Assembly (NCBI GenBank): GCA_007118565.1
Contig: SKRI01000056.1
Span: forward strand, 1 to 35,287
DNA from: Gemmatimonadota bacterium
GTDB taxonomy: Bacteria; Gemmatimonadota; Gemmatimonadetes; Longimicrobiales; Longimicrobiaceae
Length of the DNA: 35,287 nt
Reading direction: 5' to 3'
Position 1 is the first letter of the stretch. Every line of letters starts with the position of its first letter. The notes below the pieces were generated by a model that worked only from the letters and a program-made list of their open reading frames with translations, searched no databases and was not told the DNA's origin. Positions 29,101 to 35,287 of the stretch are shown here, one piece after another. A program made the translations under genes and the position numbers.

Positions 29101-29831
29101 TTGAAATAGAGGTTGTCGTCGTACTTCAGACGATTGGCGTCCTCGAGGTCCTTCCCCATGCCGATGCAGCAGAGGACGTCGTGCGCGGCGTGATCGTCCC
29201 TGCGCAGGAAGTGCACGTCATTCGTGGCCACCATCGGGAGGTCGAGCTTGCCGGCGAGCTCGAAGATGCGCTCGTTGAGGAGGTCCTGCCCGGGGGAGTC
29301 GTGCCCCTGGACCTCCAGGAAGTAGCGACCATCGAAGAGGTCGGCGTACCAGGCGGCGGCCTGCTCGGCCTCGTCCCACCGGTCCTCGAGCAGGTGCTGC
29401 GACACCTCGCCCGCCAGGCAGGCGGAGGTAACGATCAGCCCCTCGGAGTGCCGGGCAAGCACCTCCCTGTCAATGCGCGGCTTGAAGTAGAAGCCCTCGG
29501 TGTAGCCGATGGAGGAGAGCTTGGAGAGGTTGCGGTACCCCGCGCGGTCGCGAGCCAGGAGGACGAGGTGGTAGTACCCCTTTTCCCCCTTGGTCTTGGT
29601 GCGCTCGCGGCGGTCGCCGGGTGCCACGTACGCCTCCATACCGATGATCGGCTTGATGCCGGCCTTCCGCGCCTGCTCCTGGAAGGTCCACGCCCCGTAC
29701 ATGCATCCATGGTCGGTGAGCGCGAGCGCCGGTTGCTCGAGCTCCTGGGTCCTGCGGATCAGGTCGCCAATCCGGTTGGCGCCGTCCAGGAGGGAGTATT
29801 CGGAGTGGCAGTGCAGGTGGACGAAGGACAT
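26142..29831 (-). CDS. dnaE: DNA polymerase III alpha subunit
   Basis: The replicative polymerase (DnaE1 type), 1229 residues. The N-terminal PHP domain starts FVHLHCHSEYSLLDGAN and continues with LTDHGCMYG, IVTSACLAGEVS and MVATNDVHFLRRDD. Its metal-ligand motifs look intact, unlike in E. coli, where several are lost. The polymerase core includes GPGRGSAAGSIVAYC, the catalytic PDIDVDF (415-421), and SVHAAGVVIAP with GFNKSHSAAYGLISYQTAW further on. A C-terminal OB fold (VELACVITEASRQISKRDGS) and a short Ala/Ser-rich tail end the protein. ATG 29831 gives the exact family start MSFVHLHCHSEYS; no Shine-Dalgarno precedes it. It is the first gene of the dnaE-accA-ricT-metG cluster. Confidence 0.97.
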   Translation of the reverse strand: MSFVHLHCHSEYSLLDGANRIGDLIRRTQELEQPALALTDHGCMYGAWTFQEQARKAGIKPIIGMEAYVAPGDRRERTKTKGEKGYYHLVLLARDRAGYRNLSKLSSIGYTEGFYFKPRIDREVLARHSEGLIVTSACLAGEVSQHLLEDRWDEAEQAAAWYADLFDGRYFLEVQGHDSPGQDLLNERIFELAGKLDLPMVATNDVHFLRRDDHAAHDVLCCIGMGKDLEDANRLKYDDNLYFKNHQEIAERFPGRPDVLENTLRIADEVDLEFEKKYHVPAFPLPEEVADEAELLRREVWEGAWKRYGTSAARDGGQAPDADALRETLLDSRPDVVERVEYELGVITELGYSGYFLITADFIKWAREQGIPVGPGRGSAAGSIVAYCTWITDLCPLEFDLLFERFLNPERVSMPDIDVDFCYERRGEVIEYVREKYGRDAVGQIITFGTMKSRAVVRDVGRTLGFLPAEMDRLAKLIPSGPAYSLTVSEAKEKVPEVRELYEKEERYRRLIDYSEVLEGLSRHASVHAAGVVIAPGPLDDYVPVATQSTKGSGGSGESVIVTQYDMNCLERAGMLKMDFLGLKTLTVVADAVTSVVARHGALRHPETGEEYGRIEDVPMDDPAVYEMLARGGTAGVFQFESALATEKLRAMKADRFDDLIATNALIRPGPLDMGMDQVYIRRKLGQEEVKYPHADLKEILEPTYGVIVYQEQVMRIAQTLAGLSLAEADVLRKAVGKKDAALISRELGKFGEKAVERGHDKRTVQDLADQIEAFGRYGFNKSHSAAYGLISYQTAWLKCHYPAEFMAALMSSVVDKTDDVVAYIAHCREMGRCLPRLGRDGIEVLPPHVNESNWKFTVVGDGVGQVRFGLGAIRGVGGGAVRSIIETREEEGQFEDLFDLLTRIDLRLCNKRVLEALIGSGALDGFAPGGGRASLIAGLDMSYAAAQAMQREAESSQANFFGDLIGGADEDAPTMDAPPLPDIEPWSEGERLTREKEILGFFISGHPLDKFREEVALFDSVNTGNLSEHRDRKVELACVITEASRQISKRDGSEWGRITVEDFHGTATVLAFKDSWAQNRDVLAQDTPVLLRGGVSGRERDEDDPPIFLDDAVPLATLRERGLVGICVELGAAGTEAAALTSARACMDRHRGPAPLFVTWRNGSAGNGAPAGPDSPRLRSRSVRVAVTETLVGELRELLGEDRVSLVRAPASSGASNGASQPQSSEAR

Positions 29832-30032
29832 CGAGGCGGAGCGTGGAGGTCAGGTGGCTGCGACGGGGTGAATATGGCGGATGGAGCGCACGGCGGACAA
29901 GGGTTCCACGGATGGCGACCCGAGGGGGAGTTGCGTCGTCAAGACATTGCGTGGCAAAAACCTGCAGCGATCGTATCGGCCGGAAAATCGAACGACCTCG
30001 AGGCTCGATCGACGCTCGGCGGCCGCGACGGC
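29832..30032. other. Spacer between phnE-like gene and dnaE
   Basis: This 201-bp non-coding stretch should hold the dnaE promoter and the 3' end of the phn-like transcript. A TTGACG hexamer is present on the minus strand at 29942-29937, but nothing like a -10 follows at the right distance. The only structure of note is the imperfect hairpin at 29984-30011. Confidence 0.4.
29984..30011 (-). terminator. Possible weak terminator after phnE-like gene
   Basis: On the minus strand CGATCGA (30011-30005) can pair with TCGTTCG (29995-29989) with one T/T mismatch, around a loop containing the palindrome CCTCGAGG. ATTTT follows at once (29988-29984). It lies 22 bp after the phnE-like stop. The stem is short and interrupted, so this is tentative. 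Confidence 0.4.
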
Positions 30033-30854
30033 TCAGCTGGCCGGCCTGCGCCTCCGCGGCCGCGCAGCGCTGCTCCGGGAGGGCACCAGGAAGCGGTCCC
30101 GCACCAGCACGCTCAGGTAGTCGATCACCAGGATGGTGACGAAGACGGCCAGCAGGAGGGTCAGTACGCTCTGATAGCGGAAGACCGTCAGGTAGTTGGC
30201 GATGTAGAAGCCGATCCCCCCCGCGCCCACGAACCCGAAGATCGAGGAGGCGCGGACATTGTGCTCGAACATGAAGAGGATCTGGCTGAGGATGTGGTTG
30301 GCCGACTCCGGCAGCACCACGTAGCGGATCAGCTGCACCCGCGAGGCACCCGCCGACCCCACCGCGTGGATCGCGGCCGGGTCCATCCCCTCGATCGACT
30401 CGTACTGGAGCTTTCCGAGGTATCCCACGGTGTAGACCCCCGCAGCCAATACCCCGGCGAGCGGACCGAGACCGACCGCCACCACGAAGAGCACCGCCCA
30501 GAGGAGTGCCGGCAGGGTGCGGATGCCGGCGAGCACGACACGCGCGGGTACCGTCACCCCCCGTCCGAAGATGTTGCGAGCGCCGAGCAGGCCGAGAGGG
30601 AGGGCCAGGACGGTGCCCATGGCCGTGCCGAGAAAGGCGATCTGGAGGGTTTCCACGATGGCCTCGACGGCGACTCCGACCAGGGTGGTGTCGGGGGGAA
30701 TGGCCTCTCCCAGGATCTGGAAGAGGTTGCCGATGCCTCCCAGCCGGCCGGGCCGGATCTCGAGCGCGAGCGCCGACCATGCGGTGAGGGCAAGGAGCAC
30801 CGCCGCCACGATCAGCGGGGCGAAGTTGCGGTGGCGGGGCGGGGGAGGGGTCAT
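30033..30854 (-). CDS. phnE: PhnE-type ABC transporter permease
   Basis: A 273-residue inner-membrane permease of the phosphonate/phosphite ABC importer family. Membrane segments are visible at about 12-31, 62-88 (VEAIVETLQIAFLGTAMG onward), 105-145 and 210-250. The cytoplasmic coupling loop (EAA-like) reads GSAGASRVQLIRYVVLPESA. The segment NVRASSIFGFVGAGGIGFYI is highly typical of PhnE. The C-terminus is basic. It lies 76 bp after the phnC-like gene and completes the substrate-binding protein, ATPase and permease set. The family name describes the transporter type; the true substrate could be phosphonate, phosphite or another ligand. No Shine-Dalgarno is present. Confidence 0.88.
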   Translation of the reverse strand: MTPPPPRHRNFAPLIVAAVLLALTAWSALALEIRPGRLGGIGNLFQILGEAIPPDTTLVGVAVEAIVETLQIAFLGTAMGTVLALPLGLLGARNIFGRGVTVPARVVLAGIRTLPALLWAVLFVVAVGLGPLAGVLAAGVYTVGYLGKLQYESIEGMDPAAIHAVGSAGASRVQLIRYVVLPESANHILSQILFMFEHNVRASSIFGFVGAGGIGFYIANYLTVFRYQSVLTLLLAVFVTILVIDYLSVLVRDRFLVPSRSSAARPRRRRPAS

Positions 30855-30930
30855 GGTGCGACGAGCCGGATCACGGCGTCGCCCGGCGTGGAATGCTCAC
30901 TATGGAAGGGGTGCCGGTTCCGGCGGAGCG

Positions 30931-31791
30931 TCATGCAGCGGCGACGCCGCGAAACAGATCGCGGAGCCGCGTGTCGTCGATCTCGCTCCCGTTCACCTCG
31001 CACACCTTGCACCCCTCGCGAAGCACGGTCACGCGGTCGCAGAAGGTACGCGCCACCTGGAGGTCATGCTCCACCATGAGTACGGTCATGCCGAGCTCGC
31101 GGTGCGCCTTGTCCAGCCCGCGCAGCACCTGCTCCGCGGTCACGTCGTCCAGCTCGGAGAGGAACTCGTCGGCCAGCAGGATCTCGGGACGCTGGACGAG
31201 GGCACGGGAGATGGCCAGCCGGCGACGCTCTCCCCCGGAGAGCTGATGGGCCAGGCGGTCGGAGAGATGGGAGATGCCGGTCGCCTCGAGCGCCTCGTGC
31301 GCGGCGCGGTATTCCGCTTCGGGGAAGAGGCCCAGCCAGGAGCGGATCTCCCCGACCCGGTGCAGGCAGCCCATGAGGGCGTTCTGGAGCACGGTGGCGC
31401 TGCTGACGAGCCCCAGGTTCTGGGGTATGTACCCGATCCGCGCGCGTAGCTGGCGGTGGGCGCGCTTCCCGTTGACCGGGGTTCCAAGGGTGGCGACGGT
31501 GCCGTGCTCGGTGGGGACCAGCCCCTTGAGCACCTTGAGGAGCGTGCTCTTCCCGGAGCCGCTCGGCCCCACGATGGCGTGCCTCTCTCCCTGACGGACG
31601 TTCAGGCAGACCTGCTGGAGCGCTGGCGCCGACTTCCCGTACCGGACCCAGACGTCGCACATCTCGATCGCGGAGCAGGGGGGCACGGTGACCGGTGCTC
31701 CACCCGCATCCCGGCCTCCCTGCCCGAGCACCGGGAGGGGGGGTGAGGCGGAGGCCCGCCCGGCCGAGTCGATGTCTGTCGCGACCTTCAT
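30931..31791 (-). CDS. phnC: PhnC-type ABC transporter ATPase
   Basis: A 286-residue ATPase driving the importer. All ABC motifs are present: Walker A GPSGSGKST (75-83), Q-loop Gln124 (YIPQNLG), signature LSGGERRR (184-191), Walker B ILLADE (204-209) with catalytic Glu209, D-loop SELDD, and H-loop His242. The usual Pro after DE is Phe (DEFLSELDD). About 40 residues rich in Gly, Ala and Pro precede the ABC domain, which is unusual for PhnC. The ATG at 31791 overlaps the phnD-like stop by four bases, which supports this start despite the extension; an internal start such as the Met at residue 44 is possible. Family knowledge predicts a homodimer bound to two PhnE subunits. Confidence 0.88.
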   Translation of the reverse strand: MKVATDIDSAGRASASPPLPVLGQGGRDAGGAPVTVPPCSAIEMCDVWVRYGKSAPALQQVCLNVRQGERHAIVGPSGSGKSTLLKVLKGLVPTEHGTVATLGTPVNGKRAHRQLRARIGYIPQNLGLVSSATVLQNALMGCLHRVGEIRSWLGLFPEAEYRAAHEALEATGISHLSDRLAHQLSGGERRRLAISRALVQRPEILLADEFLSELDDVTAEQVLRGLDKAHRELGMTVLMVEHDLQVARTFCDRVTVLREGCKVCEVNGSEIDDTRLRDLFRGVAAA

Positions 31792-32744
31792 CGTCTATCT
31801 AGGAACTGTTGATGCAGTCCGGGTAGCGCACGCACCGCCCGTCCGAAGTCTCCGAGGTGCTCCTCCGTCGTCGTCTCGGTCACCCCCACCACGCCGTAGA
31901 GGTCGCGATAGATGTCGGGCCGCTCCTCGGTCAGCGCGACCATCGCCTGCACGAAGGCGGCGCGGCGCGCTTCCGGCAGGTCGGACGAGACCACGATCGG
32001 GTGCGAGGGCACCCGGCCGAACCGCACGAACGGTCGCACGCGCTGCCGGTCCTCTTCCGAGAGGAACCGCTCGGGGGCGTCGTCCGCGCCGAAGGCGGCG
32101 TCCACCTGCCCGCGGACCAGCAGCTCCATGGCGGCCTTGTAGCCACCGGCCATGGTGTAGCTGGCGAAGGTCTCCGAGAGGGCACGCTGGAGATCCGGGA
32201 AGTCGTTCCCGGCGGGCGTGATGAGCCCGTCGGAGATCATCGCCCCGATCGGCATCACGAACCCGGAGCTTCCCGTCCAGCTCGTGTGCGCCACCCGCTT
32301 CCCCACCAGGTCCTCGAGGCCCTCCACGTCGGAGTCGCGCAGCGTGAAGCCCTCGGCCCAGTAGAACGTCTCCCCGCTTTCGCGAATCTCGGCGAGCACC
32401 ACCTCGACGCCGGCGCGCTCGTGCGCGATCCATGCGGGCGCGGCATCCATGAAGGCGGCATCTAGATTGCCGAATCGCAGCGCCTCGATCAGCGGCTCGT
32501 ACGCGGTCGGTATCGAGACCTCGACCGGCACGCCCATCCGCTCTTCCAGGAAGGAGGCGAGGGCATCGGCTCGCGTCGAGAACTCCTGCGCCCGCTCCGC
32601 CGGGAGGAAGCCCAGGCGGAAGGGTGCTTCCCGGCCCTCCCCCTGGCCGCAGGCCGACAGGAGGAGCAGCGCCGTGGTAACGGCCGCGACGAGCATGAGC
32701 GGTCGCGGCCGCCGCACTTGGAAGACTTTGAAAATCATTCTCAT
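31788..32744 (-). CDS. phnD: PhnD-type substrate-binding lipoprotein
   Basis: A 318-residue periplasmic binding protein of the phosphate/phosphite/phosphonate family. It has a twin-Arg-containing n-region (QVRRPRP), a hydrophobic stretch and lipobox LSAC (Cys32), so it is predicted to be tethered to a membrane. The mature part contains FRLGFLPAERAQEFSTRAD, IEALRFGNLDAAFMDAAPAW, KRVAHTSWTGSSGFVMP and LVRGQVDAAFGADDAPERF, all typical of PhnD-like proteins. The frame is open to 32792; ATG 32744 or 32738 gives the best signal peptide. The start codon lies just downstream of a plausible -10 box, so the transcript may be nearly leaderless, and it is overlapped by a Fur-box-like sequence. The substrate cannot be deduced. 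Confidence 0.87.
   Translation of the reverse strand: MRMIFKVFQVRRPRPLMLVAAVTTALLLLSACGQGEGREAPFRLGFLPAERAQEFSTRADALASFLEERMGVPVEVSIPTAYEPLIEALRFGNLDAAFMDAAPAWIAHERAGVEVVLAEIRESGETFYWAEGFTLRDSDVEGLEDLVGKRVAHTSWTGSSGFVMPIGAMISDGLITPAGNDFPDLQRALSETFASYTMAGGYKAAMELLVRGQVDAAFGADDAPERFLSEEDRQRVRPFVRFGRVPSHPIVVSSDLPEARRAAFVQAMVALTEERPDIYRDLYGVVGVTETTTEEHLGDFGRAVRALPGLHQQFLDRR
32729..32743 (-). promoter_or_regulatory. Fur-box-like operator
   Basis: The minus strand reads TGAGAATGATTTTCA. Against the 7-1-7 Fur consensus TGATAATnATTATCA it matches 12 of 14 fixed positions, symmetrically six per half-site. It lies immediately downstream of the proposed -10 box of the phnD-like gene, where a bound repressor would block transcription. 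It overlaps the first codons of the preferred phnD start, so part of the match could be coding coincidence. Confidence 0.5.
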
Positions 32745-32752
32745 GTAGCTGC

Positions 32753-32780
32753 AATATAGTTGCCGGTGGGGATCCCGCAA
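32753..32780 (-). promoter_or_regulatory. Putative sigma70 promoter of phnDCE-like operon
   Basis: On the minus strand a TTGCGG -35 element (32780-32775) and a TATATT -10 element (32758-32753) are separated by 16 bases. The -10 is AT-rich in otherwise GC-rich DNA. Initiation would fall around 32746, within a few bases of the ATG at 32744. Confidence 0.4.
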
Positions 32781-32795
32781 CGGCTTTTTCACGAT

Positions 32796-32824
32796 TTGCC
32801 GGGGCGTTCAACCCTCCGTACGTT
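32796..32824 (+). promoter_or_regulatory. Possible promoter of amidohydrolase pair
   Basis: On the plus strand TTGCCG (32796-32801) and TACGTT (32819-32824) are 17 bases apart. The -35 match is fair and the -10 match weak. A perfect 10-bp palindrome TGTCCGGACA (32825-32834) follows directly. Then comes an 8-bp hairpin, CCGCGGAG/CTCCGCGG (32837-32844 and 32853-32860), in the presumed leader. Confidence 0.3.
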
Positions 32825-32908
32825 TGTCCGGACACCCCGCGGAGCCGCCGCTCTCCGCGGACCCCGCGGGAAGCACCGCCATCATTCCGCTGGACAAGGA
32901 GACCCTCG

Positions 32909-34300
32909 ATGAAGCGTGCACTACCTTTTGTGGCGCTGGGCGCTTTCGCCTGCGCCCCGGCCGCCGCTCCAACCCCGGAGGCGCCGGCGCCGGAGGGCGA
33001 GCGCCCCCTCCGCGAGGCCCACGCCTCCACCTACGAGCCCTTCACCTCCGGGCCGACGCTGATCCGCGGCGGAACGGTGATGACGGCGGCTGGCGATGTC
33101 TTCGAGGGAGGCGACGTGCTGATCGTGGATGGCCGCATCGCCGCGGTCGGACGCGACCTGGAGGTCCCGGCGGGTGCCCGCACCATCGACGCGGCAGGGC
33201 GATACGTGACCCCCGGCATCATCGACACGCACTCCCACCTGGGCGTCTACGCCAGCCCCGGCGATCAGGCGCACGCCGACGGGAACGAGATGACCCGTCC
33301 GGTGACCGGCCACGTCTGGGCCGAGCACGCGGTGTGGCCGCAGGACCCGGGCTTCCCCCGGGCGCTGGCGGGGGGCATCACCTCGCTCCACATCCTCCCC
33401 GGGTCGGCCAACCTGATCGGCGGTCGCGGAGTGACGCTGCGCAACGTGCCCGCCCGCACTACGCAGGCGATGCGCTTCCCCGGCGCGCCGCACTCCCTGA
33501 AGATGGCGTGCGGCGAGAACCCCAAGCGAGTGTACGGCAGCCGCAACCAGGCGCCGATGACCCGCATGGCCAACATCGCCCTGACCCGCGAGGCGTGGAT
33601 CCGGGCGGCCGAGTACCGGGACCAGGTGGACCGCTGGGAGAACGGGGATCGGACCGGAACTCCGCCGACCCGCAACCTGGAGCTGGAGACGCTGGTCGAC
33701 GTGCTGCGCGGCCGCATCCTGATCCAGAACCACTGCTACCGAGCGGACGAGATCGCCAACCGGCTGGAGATCGCCCGCGAGTTCGGGTACTCGATCCGCT
33801 CCATCCACCACGGCGTGGAGGCGTACAAGGTGGCCGACATGCTCGCCGAGGAAGGGGTCGGCGTCTCGATCTGGGCCGACTGGTGGGGCTTCAAGCTGGA
33901 AGCGCTGGACGCCACGAACGCCAACGCCGCGCTGACCCACCAGGCGGGCGTGACCACCGTCATCCACTCCGACGACGCCATCGGCATCCAGGTGCTGAAC
34001 CAGGAGGTGGCCAAGGCGCTCGCCGCGGGCCGCGAGGCGGGGATCGACATCTCCGACGACGAGGCGCTCCGCTGGATCACCGCCAACGCCGCCTGGACGC
34101 TGGGCGTCGAGGACGAGGTGGGCACTCTGGAGGAGGGCAAGCGGGGCGACGTGGTCATCTGGTCCGCGCACCCCTTCAGCGTCTATGCCCGCGCCGACCA
34201 GGTCTTCCTGGACGGCGCGCTCCTGCACGACCGCACCGATCCGGCGCGGAACCCGATCACCGACTTCGAGCTCGGCATCTTCTCCGGGGAAGGCAATTGA
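32909..34300 (+). CDS. Exported amidohydrolase (metal site intact)
   Basis: A 463-residue amidohydrolase-superfamily enzyme of the imidazolonepropionase-like group. It has a signal peptide (MKRALPFVALGAFACAP, possibly a weak lipobox AFAC) and an Ala/Pro/Glu-rich linker to about 40. The small beta-sandwich follows (LIRGGTVMTAAGDVFEGGD onward), then the TIM barrel. Metal ligands are all visible: His108 and His110 in DTHSHLG, Lys198 (HSLKMACGEN, a candidate carboxylated lysine), His275 (IQNHC), His300/301 (SIHHG) and Asp355 (VIHSDD). Substrates of this group include cyclic amides and X-Pro or other dipeptides; which applies here is unknown. It has a clear Shine-Dalgarno, AAGGAG at 32896-32901, seven bases before ATG. 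The stop overlaps the next gene's start by one base. Confidence 0.88.
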   Translation: MKRALPFVALGAFACAPAAAPTPEAPAPEGERPLREAHASTYEPFTSGPTLIRGGTVMTAAGDVFEGGDVLIVDGRIAAVGRDLEVPAGARTIDAAGRYVTPGIIDTHSHLGVYASPGDQAHADGNEMTRPVTGHVWAEHAVWPQDPGFPRALAGGITSLHILPGSANLIGGRGVTLRNVPARTTQAMRFPGAPHSLKMACGENPKRVYGSRNQAPMTRMANIALTREAWIRAAEYRDQVDRWENGDRTGTPPTRNLELETLVDVLRGRILIQNHCYRADEIANRLEIAREFGYSIRSIHHGVEAYKVADMLAEEGVGVSIWADWWGFKLEALDATNANAALTHQAGVTTVIHSDDAIGIQVLNQEVAKALAAGREAGIDISDDEALRWITANAAWTLGVEDEVGTLEEGKRGDVVIWSAHPFSVYARADQVFLDGALLHDRTDPARNPITDFELGIFSGEGN

Positions 34301-35287
34301 TGCGCATCACCCGTACGCTCTCAGTGGCCGCCCTGACCGGCGGCCTGATGCTCGCCGCGGCGCCCGCCACGGCGCAGGGCACCTTCGCCATCACCGGCGG
34401 CACCGTGCACACCATGACCGGCGCCTCCATCGAGGGCGGCACGGTGCTGGTTCAGGACGGCCGGGTGGTGGCCGTGGGCCGAGACGTCTCCATCCCCCAG
34501 GGCGCCGTCCGCATCGACGCGACCGGGCGGCAGGTCACCCCCGGCCTCATCGACTCCGGCACCCAGGTCGGGCTGGTGGAGGTGGGCGCCGTGGCCGGCA
34601 CCGTGGACCGCGACATGGTCACCGGCCCGCGCGAGGACCTGCGCTCGCAGATCCGCGCCGCCTTCACCGTCACCGACGGCATCAACCCGAACAGCACGGT
34701 GATCCCGGTGACCCGCATCGCCGGCATCACCACCGTGGTCTCCCGCCCCGGCTTCGGCCTGGTGGCGGGGCAGGGCGCCGTCATCGACCTGGCCGGCCGC
34801 ACCCTGGACGAGATGGTGGTGCGCTCGCCGAGCGGCATGTTCGTGCGCATCGGCGAGGGCGTCTCCCCCATCACGGGCGCCCGCGGGGCCACCATGATGA
34901 TCCTCCGGGAGATGCTGGAGGATGCGCGCACCCTCACCCCGCGCACCTACGAGCGCGGCGCGGTGCGCGAGTTCACCGCCAGCCGGCTCGATCTCCTCGC
35001 CCTGCAGCGGGTGCTGAACGGGGAGATGCCCATGGTGATGGAGGCGCACCGGGCGAGCGACATCCTGGCTGGCCTGCGGATGGCCGACGACTACGGCTTC
35101 CGGCTCGTGCTCACCGGGGCCACCGAGGCATGGATGGTGGCCGACGAGCTCGCGGCCGCCGATGTGCCGGTGGTGGTGAAGGTGATGCAGAACCTCCCCG
35201 GCTCCTTCGAGCGGCTTGGCGCCACCTTCGAGAACGCGGCGCGGCTCCACCAACGGGGCGTGCGGGTGGCGCTGACCAGCGGGGACA
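34300..35287 (+). CDS. Exported amidohydrolase-like protein lacking HxH (3' truncated)
   Basis: The first 329 residues of a second amidohydrolase-family protein; the right end lies outside the window. A signal peptide (about 1-27, MRITRTLSVAALTGGLML, ending TAQG) is followed by FAITGGTVHTMTGASIEGG and the family segment QVTPGLIDSGTQVGL. Aligned with the upstream protein's GIIDTHSHLG, both metal-binding histidines are replaced, by Gly87 and Gln89. A later His (MEAHRASD) remains. It is therefore probably not a normal binuclear hydrolase and may be a non-catalytic partner. The ATG overlaps the stop of the upstream amidohydrolase (TGATG), and GGGGAAGG lies just before it, so the two proteins should be made together. 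Confidence 0.82.
   Translation, partial: MRITRTLSVAALTGGLMLAAAPATAQGTFAITGGTVHTMTGASIEGGTVLVQDGRVVAVGRDVSIPQGAVRIDATGRQVTPGLIDSGTQVGLVEVGAVAGTVDRDMVTGPREDLRSQIRAAFTVTDGINPNSTVIPVTRIAGITTVVSRPGFGLVAGQGAVIDLAGRTLDEMVVRSPSGMFVRIGEGVSPITGARGATMMILREMLEDARTLTPRTYERGAVREFTASRLDLLALQRVLNGEMPMVMEAHRASDILAGLRMADDYGFRLVLTGATEAWMVADELAAADVPVVVKVMQNLPGSFERLGATFENAARLHQRGVRVALTSGD

Noticed and set aside
29937-29942. TTGACG as the -35 of the dnaE promoter
   Set aside because: No acceptable -10 hexamer at 16-18 bases on the minus strand.
26742-31079. 1445-residue open frame antisense to dnaE and the phn-like genes
   Set aside because: Leu/Val/Arg/His-rich shadow of dnaE spanning two intergenic spacers; no start context or family motif.

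Overview
The window is high-GC DNA from a Gram-negative-type bacterium. It carries outer-membrane assembly genes (a TamA-like Omp85 protein and TamB) and several lipoproteins. The mix of genes, the near absence of Shine-Dalgarno leaders and the unusual exported protein families would fit Gemmatimonadota or a related phylum. That placement is an inference from gene content, not a phylogenetic result. About 93% of the window is covered by genes. No tRNA, rRNA, insertion sequence, integrase or CRISPR array was seen.

Layout. Positions 2-3313 (+): 3' part of a metallophosphoesterase, class II fumarase (fumC) and a divergent FabH-type ketoacyl synthase. Positions 3336-10439 (-): the 2-oxoglutarate dehydrogenase cluster sucA-sucB-lpd, with a histidine-tailed LTXXQ/Spy-like lipoprotein gene between sucB and lpd and a PepSY membrane protein gene at the 3' end. 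With fumC, this gives a TCA-cycle block read convergently. A 347-bp divergent spacer then leads to tamA-tamB on the + strand (10787-17883), closed by a strong bidirectional terminator at about 17924-17954.

Positions 17994-22400 (-) encode an envelope group: an M23 peptidase, two translationally coupled M16-family proteins that both lack an intact HxxEH zinc motif, and a coiled-coil lipoprotein. Positions 22675-29831 (-) are a housekeeping cluster dnaE-accA-ricT-metG with 3-56 bp spacers. Positions 30033-32744 (-) are a phnDCE-type ABC importer whose first gene starts inside a good Fur-box match next to a plausible sigma70 promoter. Positions 32909-35287 (+) are two overlapping exported amidohydrolase genes. 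The first keeps all metal ligands; the second has lost the HxH pair and runs off the window.

The most unusual items are the paired M16 pseudo-protease candidates, the amidohydrolase pair with one degenerate partner, the possible iron-responsive control of a phosphonate-type importer, the envelope genes embedded in the 2-oxoglutarate dehydrogenase cluster, and a lipidated TamA (TamL-like) next to TamB.
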